DNA of 64,000 nt from positions 424,852 to 488,851 of the forward strand of contig JAEPMA010000003.1 of NCBI GenBank assembly GCA_017644185.1, given 5' to 3'. Each line of letters starts with the position of its first letter. Position 1 is the stretch's first letter. This stretch comes from Rhodospirillales bacterium (GTDB taxonomy: Bacteria > Pseudomonadota > Alphaproteobacteria > Rhodospirillales > Casp-alpha2). Below, one piece after another: positions 28,165 to 37,422 of the stretch. Under the pieces are notes generated by a model. That model was given only the letters and a program-made list of their open reading frames with translations. It was not told the DNA's origin and did not search any database. The translations under genes and the position numbers were made by a program.

Positions 28165-28704
28165 TCACTGTGCCGTCAGGGTTTGGTGACGAAGCATCCG
28201 GGCCTTGGTCAGGATTGAATCCTCGACCTTCGGCGCCGTGCCGTCGGGCACCGTGGCGTCGACCCAGTTCCCGCTGCGGTCGCGAAGCTGGCGGAACACG
28301 GAAACCTTGACGCCGTCCGCGCGGAGCGTGCGGCCGAGAATATAGACATTCAGTTTGAAGCGTTCGCTTGGGCTTTCCGGTGGGCTGTACCAATCCGTGA
28401 TGATCACGCCGCCGAACGCGTCTGCGGTGTTGATCGGCATGAAGGAAATGGTCTCCAACGACGCACGCCAGAGGAAACTGTTCACCCCGAGTGCGCCGCC
28501 GCTTTCATCTTTCTTTTCCGTCCCGAACAGGTTGATCCCGCCGTCACCGAAGATCGTCTTACGGTTGGCGTAATCGGTGTATTCGTCTTCTTCGCGGTTG
28601 TTCTGACGTGGATCGCCGGGGGTATAAGAGCACCCCGTCGCAAGCACGCTGGCGGCCATGATGACCATGCCCAGGCGGGTCATCGTTGTGAAAATCGGTG
28701 TCAT
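28165..28704 (-). CDS. DUF3576 domain lipoprotein
   Basis: A 179-residue predicted lipoprotein with signal peptide and lipobox LATGC (C25). The mature part has WRASLETISFMPINTADAFGGVIITDWYSPPESP, the core of DUF3576, an alphaproteobacterial family of unknown function. The ATG at 28704 has GAAGGA upstream and is preferred over an in-frame start 25 codons earlier. It is always, in my recollection, found beside leuS in this group, suggesting envelope function with LptE, but this is inference. Confidence 0.85.
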   Translation of the reverse strand: MTPIFTTMTRLGMVIMAASVLATGCSYTPGDPRQNNREEDEYTDYANRKTIFGDGGINLFGTEKKDESGGALGVNSFLWRASLETISFMPINTADAFGGVIITDWYSPPESPSERFKLNVYILGRTLRADGVKVSVFRQLRDRSGNWVDATVPDGTAPKVEDSILTKARMLRHQTLTAQ

Positions 28705-28857
28705 GCGTCGTCGTCCTTCTTTCACGCCCAACCGCCCGCGCGCAACCGGATCAATATCCGACACGGCGAACGAGGTCATCCTTACACCAAATCATTGGAA
28801 TCCACCAGACTTTGCCGACGTTTCGTGCAACCTTCGGGCATTGGTTTTCACTTCACA

Positions 28858-29466
28858 TCAGGGCTGGAAAAGGCCGATTCCGGCGATCCCGGCTGCGCCC
28901 GCGTGAAACACCCGGCGGATCTGAGCAGCGCCAACCCCACCAAGGGCGATTACGGGTAAAGGGGCCGCTTCGGCGATCGAGGCAAAACGCATTAAACCGA
29001 GTGCCTGTCTTGCTTCGTGGCTTTTTGTCGAAAAAACCGGCGATACCAGAACCGCATCGGCCCCGAACATGGCCGCCCGCATCGCCGCCAAAGGACCATG
29101 CGCCGACGTGGTCACGAGTTGGGGCTGTAGTCTATTGATTTCGGTCCGCTTCCAACGCCCAAGGGCCGCTTCGGGGATATGCAGGCCATGGGCCTCCAAA
29201 CGGTCGACCGGTGATGAAGCGGAGAGGAGGATTGTTATCCCGGACCCTGCCGCCGCGCGGGTCAGGGCGCGCGCCATGTCCCGCGCTTCCAGCGGGTCGC
29301 GCCTCCGGACGATGATGGCGCTCGCGGGTGGAAGATAAGGAAGAAGTGGCGCCGGATCCGCCAAACGTGCTTCGTCACTCATGACAAACCATGCTGGGAT
29401 GGCGTGGCCGGGACGATTGTCTTGGCGCCGGGGGGCTGGTAACGTCCGCTTCATCGAAACACGCAT
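28858..29466 (-). CDS. ThiE/TenI-like thiamine phosphate synthase family protein
   Basis: A 202-residue TIM-barrel protein. The half after residue 60 shows the ThiE/TenI pattern: ILLSASSPVDRLEAHGLHIPE (like AHGVHLG), LVTTSAHGPLAAMRAAMFGADAVLVSPVFSTKSH (SPVFxTxS), and PVIALGGVGAAQIRRVFHAGAAGIAGI. The pyrimidine-binding residues near the start are not clear, so it may be a TenI-like or thiamine-salvage relative rather than a true synthase. The start is uncertain (29466 or 29454). No TPP riboswitch is seen upstream. It is divergent from yggS with a 9-base gap, so promoters overlap the coding starts. Confidence 0.75.
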   Translation of the reverse strand: MRVSMKRTLPAPRRQDNRPGHAIPAWFVMSDEARLADPAPLLPYLPPASAIIVRRRDPLEARDMARALTRAAAGSGITILLSASSPVDRLEAHGLHIPEAALGRWKRTEINRLQPQLVTTSAHGPLAAMRAAMFGADAVLVSPVFSTKSHEARQALGLMRFASIAEAAPLPVIALGGVGAAQIRRVFHAGAAGIAGIGLFQP

Positions 29467-29475
29467 AGCCGCACT

Positions 29476-30159
29476 ATGACCCAGAAAAACGATCCCGCAA
29501 GCAATCTCGCCAAGGTTCGGGCGGACATCGCACAGGCCGCCGAAGACGCCGGACGCGATCCGTCGGATATTCATCTTGTCGCCGTCTCGAAGGTGCACGA
29601 GGCCGACACCATCGTACCGGTGTTAGAAGCCGGACAGCGGGTTTTTGGGGAAAACCGGGTGCAGGAGGCGGAGGCCAAATGGCCGGCGCTTCGTGAAACG
29701 TATCCTGATATCACCCTCCACCTGATCGGGCCGCTACAATCCAACAAGGTCAAGAACGCGGTTGCGACATTCGATGTGATCGAAACCGTCGACCGGATGA
29801 AGATCGCCAAGGCGTTGGCGAACGAGTTCGAAAGGGTCGGCCGAAGTCTTCCATGTTATGTCCAGGTGAACACCGGTGAAGAGCCGCAAAAAGCGGGCAT
29901 CGCACCGGAGGATGTTGAGGCTTTCGTCAAAGAGTGCCGGGACGGTCTCAGGCTCGATATCCAAGGCCTGATGTGCATTCCCCCGATTGATGAGGAACCG
30001 GCCCTTCACTTCGCCCTGCTCTCCGATATGGCGGACCGGTTGGGGCTTGGCGTCAAAAGCATGGGCATGAGCGCGGACTACGAAAAAGCCATCTCGCTCG
30101 GTGCGACGCACGTCAGGGTGGGCACCGCGATTTTCGGCGATCGCCCGAAACGCGACTAG
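29476..30159 (+). CDS. yggS: YggS family pyridoxal phosphate homeostasis protein
   Basis: A 227-residue single-domain PLP-binding protein of the alanine-racemase-like barrel fold; it balances PLP and related vitamers. The cofactor lysine is K39 in LVAVSKVHEAD; GENRVQEAEAKWP, HLIGPLQSNKVKNAV and GMSADYEKAISLGATHVRVGTAIFG are diagnostic. Its 3' end overlaps the convergent L,D-transpeptidase-like gene by 4 bases. Confidence 0.95.
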   Translation: MTQKNDPASNLAKVRADIAQAAEDAGRDPSDIHLVAVSKVHEADTIVPVLEAGQRVFGENRVQEAEAKWPALRETYPDITLHLIGPLQSNKVKNAVATFDVIETVDRMKIAKALANEFERVGRSLPCYVQVNTGEEPQKAGIAPEDVEAFVKECRDGLRLDIQGLMCIPPIDEEPALHFALLSDMADRLGLGVKSMGMSADYEKAISLGATHVRVGTAIFGDRPKRD

Positions 30160-30662
30160 GCGGGTTCGTCCAAAATCTCGATCTCCGTTTCCGGCCCCCA
30201 GTCGGCCAGCAAATCTCTCAGATCATTCACGTGAAGCGCCACGCATCCCTCTGTCGGCGCGTAATCCGGTTTGGCAATGTGAATGAAGACAGCGCTCCCC
30301 GCCCCCGGGATGGGCGGCGTGTCGTTATGGCCGATTTCGATGACGAGATCATAAAGATGGTCGTCCCGGTACATCACTTCGTGACTGCCATCGTACGGTA
30401 ATCTGACGGCTGTGTTGTATTCGGGCCGGGCCTGATCGTCACACCAGCCGTCGTTTGGGTTGATGTCTGTGACGGGTAGAGCGGTCTCGATTTCAGGAAT
30501 ACGGTCGCGGCGGATATAAAGCCGCTTTAACGGGTAGCGCCCGGTAGGGGTTGCGCCATCCCCCTCTTTCTTATCGCGGCGGACGCCCGACCGCCCGAGC
30601 GCGCAGCGATACCGGCGGTTTCGAAACTCAAGAACGTTATCGGCGAAGACACGGATCAACAT
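30156..30662 (-). CDS. L,D-transpeptidase (YkuD domain) family protein
   Basis: A 168-residue protein with the YkuD core motif: H128 in VFIHIAKP and C140 in TEGCVALH, followed by VNDLRDLL. Such enzymes cross-link peptidoglycan or attach proteins to it by L,D-bonds. No signal peptide is evident: the N-terminus MLIRVFADNVLEFRNRRYRCALG resembles the short YafK/ErfK-like cytosol-looking forms, so export is unproven. It is convergent with yggS, a pairing I recall from other alphaproteobacteria. Confidence 0.85.
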   Translation of the reverse strand: MLIRVFADNVLEFRNRRYRCALGRSGVRRDKKEGDGATPTGRYPLKRLYIRRDRIPEIETALPVTDINPNDGWCDDQARPEYNTAVRLPYDGSHEVMYRDDHLYDLVIEIGHNDTPPIPGAGSAVFIHIAKPDYAPTEGCVALHVNDLRDLLADWGPETEIEILDEPA

Positions 30663-30731
30663 TGTCAGAGATCAGCACGAAGCGTACCGGGGGTAAAGAG
30701 CGGCCAGGTAACTATCCAGTGAACCGGCCAG

Positions 30732-31454
30732 TCAACCGGCGGGGCGCAGATTGGCGGCCGCCGCATAAGCGCGGGCGGCGGAACGGATGTCCTGGGTCAG
30801 GTAGGCCATTTCCGCGAGCCCGAACGGTTCTTCGGTGGGCGCCGGTTCGTCACGAAGATAGGGGTCGGCGTCGGGAACGTCGCCCGGTTCGGTTTTGATC
30901 GCGGGTGTGTCTGTACTCCCCGCCCCTGAGCTGCCGCGCTCCCGGGCTTTCAGGCTTTGTTTGACCCAGTCGGCTTCGCCCCTCGCCCAGGCGAGCACAG
31001 GGTCGGCGGGATCGAGATGAGAGGCGGCGGGCGCGGCTGCGGTTGTCGTTGCCACGTCCGCAACGTCGGTTTCTTCCGTCGCCGGGTTGATCCAGCCCGC
31101 CATGTGCTGGCCGATATCCTGACCGGTGGATTCTTCGACAAAAACGTTGGCGAGCGCGCTCGCGAGCCCGAGCGGTCCGAAGAACAGTGTCGAGCCGGCG
31201 ACGCGCGGTGCGGCGGCGATCGTGTCGCCCGTTGCTTCCCTGTAGAAAGTGGAAACGAACGGGATGTGCTGGAGGGGATTGACGACATCAAGAAGGTCGG
31301 CGAACGAAAACCCGTCATCCCCGAACAGGCTGAACTCTTTTACCGGGGCGTCTTCCTTCGGCGCGTTCAGCGCCAGTTGCTGCGGCTGCTGTTCCGCCCT
31401 GGCGGTGCCGATTGTCGACGGCATCCATGCCAGTTGGTTATCCACCGAGACCAT
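30732..31454 (-). CDS. Conserved alphaproteobacterial-type protein of unknown function
   Basis: A 240-residue protein I cannot assign. The part between residues 45 and 120 looks like a compact conserved block: DDGFSFADLLDVVNP, QHIPFVSTFYREATGDTI, then a Gly-rich hydrophobic stretch RVAGSTLFFGPLGLASALANVF and TGQDIGQHM. The hydrophobic stretch could insert in a membrane. After it come Ala/Thr-rich and acidic linkers of low complexity and a C-terminal AARAYAAAANLRPAG. The ATG at 31454 has GGAG six bases upstream and is chosen over TTG at 31466. It stands alone, 69 bases upstream of the L,D-transpeptidase-like gene. Confidence 0.8.
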   Translation of the reverse strand: MVSVDNQLAWMPSTIGTARAEQQPQQLALNAPKEDAPVKEFSLFGDDGFSFADLLDVVNPLQHIPFVSTFYREATGDTIAAAPRVAGSTLFFGPLGLASALANVFVEESTGQDIGQHMAGWINPATEETDVADVATTTAAAPAASHLDPADPVLAWARGEADWVKQSLKARERGSSGAGSTDTPAIKTEPGDVPDADPYLRDEPAPTEEPFGLAEMAYLTQDIRSAARAYAAAANLRPAG

Positions 31455-31592
31455 CCAAATCTCCAACCCAAGTGTCCCGCTTGTGAATAAGCAAGCGGTG
31501 TGCCAACAAAAAGGCTGTTATTTCAATGGGCTACTGTGGAAAATCGTCGCGAATTATGGCCAAAGGCAAGAACTGCCGGGTCGATTCAGCCC

Positions 31593-32759
31593 TCAGAACT
31601 GATGACCGGAGCGAGAGGCTTTGGTCTGCAGGTAGAACTCGTTATGTTGATTGGCGGGGAAGGCATGCGTCACTCGCTCGACGACGTCGACCCCATACCG
31701 TGATAGCGCCGCCAGTTTGTCGGGATTGTTGGTCATCAGGCGCACCTTCGTGAAGCCCAACAACTTCAACATCCGTGCTGCCGGCATGTAGACACGCTCG
31801 TCGGCGTCGAAACCGAGCTGCTCGTTGGCGTCCATGGTGTCAAAACCGAGGTCCTGGAGCTCATACGCCCTCAGCTTGTTGATCAGGCCGATGCCGCGCC
31901 CTTCCTGTGCGAGATAGAGGAGCGCGCCTGCCCCAGCGGCCTTGATTTCTGAGAGTGCCCCCTGCAGCTGATCCCCACAGTCGCACCGCAGACTTCCCAA
32001 TAAGTCCCCCGTGAAACATTCGGAATGCAGGCGGACCAGCACAGGATCCGCGGGATCCGGCTGACCGACGATGATCGCTAAGTGTTCCCGGCCTCCGTCA
32101 GACGGGCGAAAGGCGACGATGCGTGTATCGTGAGCATCGCTGATCGGCACCCGCGCTTCGCCGACACGCTTCAGATTTCGTGACGCCGCACCCTCGTACT
32201 GGAATACATCGCCGGTATCGACGCTCAGAAAATCATGACGGTTGGCCCATGCCATGATGTCGCCGACGTCGCCGATCTGCGCGGTCACCGCGGCCGGTAA
32301 AAGGCGGGCGAGTTTGGATAACGACACGGCTGCCGATGCGCAGTCATGCCCGGGCTCGACACGAACCGTGACGCTCAGGCGCTCACGGCGTTCCGGGCTG
32401 ACTCCGGCCTCGACCAACGGATTGGCGAGCGCCGCGATCTCATCGGCGCCAAGGCCTCCAAGGCCACTGACGATGGCGATCTTGCCGGCGCTTTCCGCCA
32501 AACCGAGAACCGCCGCACGCCTGGCGGTGATGGCGAGTGTGGGCGCACTGCCGGCGATGTCGTGAAGCTGCTGCAGACTTTCCGGGCCCATTGCTTCGGC
32601 GGCCAGCGCCAAAACGGCATGCCCGCCACCGCCGCGCACGACAACAGGGCGGCCGCGGCGCAACTCACCCATTGCGCGTTCCACGGAAAGCACGGTGATC
32701 GGTGCGCGTGCTGCCGGGACTTCGTATAGCTCTGCGCTTTTAGGGGTTTTGTCGTTCAT
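31593..32759 (-). CDS. ribA: GTP cyclohydrolase II with degenerate RibB-like N-domain
   Basis: A 388-residue protein. The C-terminal half (about 195-388) is GTP cyclohydrolase II, the first step of riboflavin synthesis: zinc cysteines C248, C259, C261 in LHSECFTGDLLGSLRCDC, AQEGRGIGL and MTNNPDKL. The N-terminal half sits where RibBA enzymes carry DHBP synthase, but the acidic RExEGD-type site is replaced by VRGGGGHAV (41-49), so that activity is probably lost and another ribB must exist. No FMN riboswitch is seen. It is divergent from the response regulator. Confidence 0.92.
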   Translation of the reverse strand: MNDKTPKSAELYEVPAARAPITVLSVERAMGELRRGRPVVVRGGGGHAVLALAAEAMGPESLQQLHDIAGSAPTLAITARRAAVLGLAESAGKIAIVSGLGGLGADEIAALANPLVEAGVSPERRERLSVTVRVEPGHDCASAAVSLSKLARLLPAAVTAQIGDVGDIMAWANRHDFLSVDTGDVFQYEGAASRNLKRVGEARVPISDAHDTRIVAFRPSDGGREHLAIIVGQPDPADPVLVRLHSECFTGDLLGSLRCDCGDQLQGALSEIKAAGAGALLYLAQEGRGIGLINKLRAYELQDLGFDTMDANEQLGFDADERVYMPAARMLKLLGFTKVRLMTNNPDKLAALSRYGVDVVERVTHAFPANQHNEFYLQTKASRSGHQF

Positions 32760-32878
32760 TGGCCTAACCTAGCACCTTTCCGCAAAAAGCCGGTTAATAT
32801 ATAAGGGCTTGGCAAGAAAATCACACTATATACCATGTGTTGATAACGCTTCTTGGAAGCGACGGAAAGGATTCGTGC
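32760..32878. promoter_or_regulatory. Divergent promoter region of ribA and the response regulator
   Basis: The 119-base gap is AT-rich (TTAATATATAAGGG, CACTATATACC) and must carry both promoters. GGAAAGG precedes the regulator start. No riboswitch-like secondary structure is evident. Confidence 0.45.
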
Positions 32879-33568
32879 ATGAGCAACGGTAAGCGCATTC
32901 TCATCGTCGATGACGACGAAGATCTGGCTGAGATGCTGAGTGAGCAACTGCGGCTCCACGAGGAGTTTCAGGTCGACACCGCATTCAGCGCCGCCGAAAG
33001 CCTGGACGTCGCGAAAGAGAATAATTTCGACATCATCCTGCTTGACGTGGGCCTGCCTGACATGGACGGCCGCGAAGTCTGCCGCCTGATGCGCCGGGGC
33101 GGCGTTCGGGCGCCGATCATCATGTTGACCGGTGCTGACACGGACGCGGACACGATTTTGGGTCTCGACGCGGGTGCCAACGATTACGTGACAAAACCGT
33201 TTAAGTTGGGCGTGCTTCTGGCCAGGTTGCGGGCGCACATCCGCCAGCACGAACGCTCGGACGATGCCGTTTTCACCGTCGGTCCCTACACCTTCCAGCC
33301 CGCCAACAAGCTGCTGGTGCGCGAGTCCGATCAGCGCAAGGTGCGCCTGACCGATAAGGAAACCGCGATCCTGAAGTATCTATACCGCGCCGGCGACAAG
33401 GCGGTGGCGCGTGAAAAGCTTCTCGACGAAGTCTGGGGCTATAACGCCGCGGTCACGACGCATACGCTCGAAACGCATGTCTACCGGTTAAGGCAGAAGA
33501 TCGAGGACGATCCCTCGGGCGCGAAGTTGCTGATCACCGAAGCGGGCGGCTACAAGCTGGTCCCCTGA
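32879..33568 (+). CDS. OmpR-family response regulator (possibly CenR)
   Basis: A 229-residue two-component regulator: receiver domain (5-120) with acidic pocket D11/D12, phospho-acceptor D56 in IILLDVGLPD and K in TKPF; winged-helix DNA-binding domain (about 130-229) with LTDKETAILKYLYRAGDKAVAREKLLDEVWGYN. The THTLETHVYRLRQKIE ending resembles CenR, the orphan essential envelope regulator of Caulobacter and Rhodobacter, but I cannot confirm orthology. No kinase gene is adjacent. ATG 32879 follows GGAAAGG; the in-frame upstream reading is not needed. Confidence 0.9.
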   Translation: MSNGKRILIVDDDEDLAEMLSEQLRLHEEFQVDTAFSAAESLDVAKENNFDIILLDVGLPDMDGREVCRLMRRGGVRAPIIMLTGADTDADTILGLDAGANDYVTKPFKLGVLLARLRAHIRQHERSDDAVFTVGPYTFQPANKLLVRESDQRKVRLTDKETAILKYLYRAGDKAVAREKLLDEVWGYNAAVTTHTLETHVYRLRQKIEDDPSGAKLLITEAGGYKLVP

Positions 33569-33575
33569 TCCGGCG

Positions 33576-34211
33576 TCAGTTGCCGTCGGTGACGAAATTC
33601 GGAATTCTCTCGAGAAAGCGCTGTTCCGGGATCGGAAAATCGAAGCGCGCGTTGACCAGCGTCAGGTCGGTGACGACCCCCTGCGCGTCCTTGATCACCC
33701 ACTTTCTAAGAATCATCGGGTTTTCCGTGAACACGAGGGTGAGTTCGCCTGCCAGCGGGTCCTTGGATTGAACGACGCTGATCCGCATCGTGTTGGCGCG
33801 CCGCTCGAAGCCGGTCACGGTCAGCTCACCGTCGGTGAACGAGAAATCGTCGCGCAGCAGAAATGCCGCCGGGGTATCCTCGAGCGGGATGTGGTTGACC
33901 TGCTTCAACTCCGTATCGACGTAGCTCAGGTACTCACCGTTGGCGACGATCAGGATAGGGGTGGGTGGTTTGTATTCGATCCTGAGATTGTTGGGGCGTG
34001 CCAACCACAACTCGCCGCTCGATGTTTCCCCGGTTGAAGAGATCTGCAGGAAATCGGCCTGCATGGTTTTGATTTCTTCGAGATACGCTTCAGCCTTCTT
34101 CAGACCCTTCTCGACCTCAGGGGTGACGTCGATCGCGGTTGCCGCATGCCCTTTGACGGGCTGGGCCAGCGCGATCAGCAGAACGGCGATCAGGAAAAAC
34201 AAGCGTTTCAT
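33576..34211 (-). CDS. lolA: Outer-membrane lipoprotein carrier protein LolA
   Basis: A 211-residue periplasmic carrier that takes lipoproteins from LolCDE to the outer membrane. A Sec signal peptide (MKRLFFLIAVLLIALAQP, cleaved near AHAA) is followed by the LolA fold: MQADFLQISSTGETSSGELWLARPNNLRIEY and LLRDDFSF. There is no LolB nearby, as usual in alphaproteobacteria. It follows ftsK and a small membrane protein, a common order, and converges with the response regulator after 7 bases. Confidence 0.92.
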   Translation of the reverse strand: MKRLFFLIAVLLIALAQPVKGHAATAIDVTPEVEKGLKKAEAYLEEIKTMQADFLQISSTGETSSGELWLARPNNLRIEYKPPTPILIVANGEYLSYVDTELKQVNHIPLEDTPAAFLLRDDFSFTDGELTVTGFERRANTMRISVVQSKDPLAGELTLVFTENPMILRKWVIKDAQGVVTDLTLVNARFDFPIPEQRFLERIPNFVTDGN

Positions 34212-34268
34212 GCCCGCGTTTCTAAAAGCTCAATGTGGCGAGGTAAAGGCGATTGCGCGGCGACCGGC

Positions 34269-34631
34269 TCAGACGAACTTGAGCGCCACGGACGAAACGA
34301 GAAGGAAAGACGATACGCAAGCCGCCCGGCCGGCGAACCAGTAAGCGGTTTCACGAAGCGTGCGCCCGATGATCTTCTGGGCGACGGGCGCGGGCGGGCG
34401 GTGCTCATCGTTCAAGATGATCCACGCTTCGGTCCTCTTATACGGGCGGTGCACCGCGAACCATCCGTATAACAGAAGCCCGACCGCTTCCCCGAAACCG
34501 AACAGACCGCCGGTTCGGGTTGCCAGGGGGGGATCGAAGCTGAGACCCATCATCAAAGTGAAGATCGCCAGGCCGGCGAAGCCCGCGGCCCGGCCGACGG
34601 ATGCGAAAGCGGCGTTTTCGATGGCGTCCAT
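34269..34631 (-). CDS. Small membrane protein of unknown function
   Basis: A 120-residue protein with three hydrophobic segments, about 10-28 (VGRAAGFAGLAIFTLMMGL), 41-58 (LFGFGEAVGLLLYGWF) and 96-119. The middle loop RPYKRTEAWIILNDEHRP is polar with conserved-looking Trp and Glu, resembling small proteins often found between ftsK and lolA in alphaproteobacteria. No function can be assigned. Codon use looks like its neighbours. Confidence 0.75.
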   Translation of the reverse strand: MDAIENAAFASVGRAAGFAGLAIFTLMMGLSFDPPLATRTGGLFGFGEAVGLLLYGWFAVHRPYKRTEAWIILNDEHRPPAPVAQKIIGRTLRETAYWFAGRAACVSSFLLVSSVALKFV

Positions 34632-34792
34632 GGCAAGTCACCGGCACTGTCACATACCTTGATATTCTGAAGGGAATCCCGGCGCCGCGGAATACAAGAT
34701 TCCGTGAAAGACCTTTGAGTCTGGTTCTCAATTGGTTGGGCGGGTTTCTTCCGGTTTTGGATAAAGCGCCTGACGGCGTTGGGGCAACCGCC

Positions 34793-37252
34793 TTACGACG
34801 AGTGATCGCCGATCAGCACTTCGCGGCGGCCGACACGGTTGGCGGCGCTGACCACACCCTCACGCTCCATCGTCTCGATGATGCGCGCGGCGCGGTTATA
34901 GCCGATCTGGAAGTGGCGCTGGATGAAGCTGGTCGACGCTTTGCCCTCGCGGGCGACGAGCGCGACCGCCTGGTCGTAGTGTTCGTCGTATTCCGAATTG
35001 CTCCCGCCAGGCGCGCTCGGATCGCCGATGAAGCTCTCGCCGGAATCTTCGGTCACGGCCTCGATATATTCAGGCGCCGCCTGATCCTTCAGATGACTGA
35101 CCACGCGCTCGACTTCTTCGTCGGATACGAACGGACCGTGGACGCGGGAAATCCGTCCCCCACCCGCCATGTAGAGCATGTCGCCCTGACCCAGAAGCTG
35201 TTCCGCGCCCTGCTCGCCCAGGATGGTGCGGCTGTCGATTTTCGACGTGACCTGGAACGAGATGCGCGACGGGAAGTTGGCTTTGATAGTGCCGGTAATA
35301 ACGTCGACCGACGGACGCTGCGTCGCCATCATCAGGTGGATGCCGGCGGCACGCGCCATCTGCGCCAGACGCTGGATCGCGGCCTCGACATCTTTGCCTG
35401 CGACCAGCATCAGGTCTGCCATCTCGTCGACGACGACGACGATGTAGGGGAGCGGATCGGTCGGCAGGGGCTGTTCTTCGTAGACCGGTTTGCCTTCCTC
35501 ATCGAAGCCGGTCTGGACGGTGCGGGTCAGTTCCTCGCCCTTCTTCTTCGCTTCGGCGAGGCGCTGGTTGTAGCCGCCGATGTTGCGGACACCCATCTGG
35601 CTCATCGCGCGGTAGCGGTCTTCCATCTCGCGGACCACCCATTTGAGGGCGACCACCGCCTTCGACGGGTCGGTGACGACCGGCGTCAAAAGGTGCGGGA
35701 TCTCCTGATAAACCGAAAGCTCCAGCATCTTCGGGTCGATCATGATGAACTTGCAGCGGTCCGGCGGCAGGTTATAGAGCAACGACAGGATCATCGTGTT
35801 CATGGCGACGGACTTGCCAGACCCGGTCGTCCCCGCGATCAAAAGGTGCGGCATGCGCGCCAGATCGACGGTCACCGGGCCGCCGCCGATGTCCTTACCC
35901 AACGCCAAAGGCAGTTCGGCCTTGGTTTTCTCGAAGTCGCTGGACGCCAGAAGCTCGCGCAGGTGCACCATTTCCCGGTTTGCGTTCGGCATTTCGATGC
36001 CGATCACGTTGCGTCCGGGGACCACGGCGACGCGGACCGAAACCGCGCTCATCGAGCGGGCGATATCGTCGGACAGTCCGATCACGCGGGATGTCTTGGT
36101 GCCGGGTGCGGGTTCGAGTTCGTAAAGGGTAACCACGGGACCCGGGCGCACCTTCACGATTTCACCCTTCACGCCGTATTCCTCCAACACCGTCGAGAGG
36201 TAGCGCGCATTTTGTTGAAGCGCTTCGCGGCTTTCGCGGGTTTCCTCGCGGGTCGATTCCGAAAGATCGAGAATCTCCAACGGCGGCTGGCTGTAATCTT
36301 CGTCGCCGCCCAAGGGCAGTTTCTGTTGGCGGCGCGCTTCCGCTTTACGGCCTGTCTTGGCGCGTTTCGGACGGGGCGCGACTTCGGGCGCTTTGCCTGT
36401 GCGCGCAAACGCGGCGTCGAGGACGCCGCCCGAAGGTTGGGCGGTATCGATTTCCTCGTATTCGGCGTCTTCGTAGTCGTCCTCGTCGTGATCATCATTT
36501 TCGGGGTCGCTGCCGATCTCGCGGGCAGGCGACGGAATCAAACCACGCACCCGGCCCCCAAAATCCTGGGCGCGTTCACCAAAGTCGCGCGCCGCGCCAT
36601 AGGCGCCCCTTGAAACGTCGTAGGTCTTGCGCATGCCGCGCCAGGCGCCACGCGCCGCGTTCAGCCAGTCGCGCGGTCCCATGCCGAGCGAAATCACCGC
36701 CGCCGCGACGGCGAGCGAGCTGATTGCCCAAAGCGTGATGTCCGCAGCGGGACGAATGCCGAGGCGCCCGGCCCACATCGAAAGCTCTTCGAACGCCAGT
36801 GATCCGGCAACACCCCCTAATCCGGCGGCGAGCGGCCAACCGGCGGGGCTTTCGATCCCGGCGAGGGCGACGGAACTTAAGATGATCGCAAGGACGAGCC
36901 AGCCGAGACGTCCGATCGGGCGGGCCAACGTCCCATGGGTCAGGATCATCGCCGCCCAGACGGCGAGCGCGGCGGGCGCGATTAGAGCGGCATAGCCGAC
37001 GATCTGTAAGACAAGGTCCGAGAACACCGCGCCCCAATGGCCGGCCAAATTGATGGGGGCGTTATCGGTGGCGCTGTTAAGCGACGGATCGCCCGGCGCG
37101 TAGGAAAGGATCGCCGCACCCAAAACGACGGCCAGCGCGATCAGCGTCAGCCCGGTGATCTGCCAGCCACGCCTCTTGAGTGCCTCGGTCACCTGCGCGG
37201 GCAACAAGGGTTCTGACGAGCGGCCGGACGTGTTCGATCTGAGTACGGTCAT
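34793..37252 (-). CDS. ftsK: DNA translocase FtsK
   Basis: An 819-residue septal DNA pump that clears the chromosome terminus and activates XerCD recombination. The N-terminal 190 residues carry four membrane segments; an acidic, low-complexity linker (about 230-330, [17 protein letters not shown]) follows; the RecA-like motor has Walker [16 protein letters not shown] and Walker [14 protein letters not shown]; the last 65 residues are the winged-helix gamma domain ([20 protein letters not shown]) that reads polar DNA motifs. ATG 37252 has GAGGG upstream. Long antisense reading frames over this gene are composition artefacts. Confidence 0.96.
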   Translation of the reverse strand: MTVLRSNTSGRSSEPLLPAQVTEALKRRGWQITGLTLIALAVVLGAAILSYAPGDPSLNSATDNAPINLAGHWGAVFSDLVLQIVGYAALIAPAALAVWAAMILTHGTLARPIGRLGWLVLAIILSSVALAGIESPAGWPLAAGLGGVAGSLAFEELSMWAGRLGIRPAADITLWAISSLAVAAAVISLGMGPRDWLNAARGAWRGMRKTYDVSRGAYGAARDFGERAQDFGGRVRGLIPSPAREIGSDPENDDHDEDDYEDAEYEEIDTAQPSGGVLDAAFARTGKAPEVAPRPKRAKTGRKAEARRQQKLPLGGDEDYSQPPLEILDLSESTREETRESREALQQNARYLSTVLEEYGVKGEIVKVRPGPVVTLYELEPAPGTKTSRVIGLSDDIARSMSAVSVRVAVVPGRNVIGIEMPNANREMVHLRELLASSDFEKTKAELPLALGKDIGGGPVTVDLARMPHLLIAGTTGSGKSVAMNTMILSLLYNLPPDRCKFIMIDPKMLELSVYQEIPHLLTPVVTDPSKAVVALKWVVREMEDRYRAMSQMGVRNIGGYNQRLAEAKKKGEELTRTVQTGFDEEGKPVYEEQPLPTDPLPYIVVVVDEMADLMLVAGKDVEAAIQRLAQMARAAGIHLMMATQRPSVDVITGTIKANFPSRISFQVTSKIDSRTILGEQGAEQLLGQGDMLYMAGGGRISRVHGPFVSDEEVERVVSHLKDQAAPEYIEAVTEDSGESFIGDPSAPGGSNSEYDEHYDQAVALVAREGKASTSFIQRHFQIGYNRAARIIETMEREGVVSAANRVGRREVLIGDHSS

Positions 37253-37422
37253 ACATCCCTCGTAAGCCGCGTTTATTACCAACAAATTAACGCGCGCGCG
37301 AGGCGGCAGGGATCGATGGTAAACGTGAATTAACCACTAAATATCGGGGGGTTAGCGCGAACTGTTGAAGTGGCCGGTCAGAGCCCGCGCGAATCGCCCG
37401 GGCTGGAATCGCCGGCGCGGAT

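Noticed and set aside
29467..29475. TPP riboswitch before the ThiE-like gene
   Set aside because: There are just nine bases between it and yggS, so there is no room for an aptamer, and no THI-box sequence lies in the adjacent coding DNA.
30223..30238. Degenerate parS-like palindrome (TTCACGTGAA core)
   Set aside because: Only 12 of 16 positions match and it lies inside the L,D-transpeptidase-like coding region; likely chance, though ParB ChIP could test it.
31438..31446. DnaA-box-like TTATCCACC
   Set aside because: Single 8/9 match inside the coding start of the unknown protein, with no neighbours.
32760..32878. FMN riboswitch before ribA
   Set aside because: The gap is only 119 bases, AT-rich, shared by a divergent gene, and none of the conserved RFN segments is visible.
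34601..36613. A 670-codon open frame on the plus strand
   Set aside because: It is antisense to ftsK, His/Arg/Asp-rich with no recognisable motif; GC-rich codon bias of ftsK creates it. ftsK on the minus strand has all expected domains.
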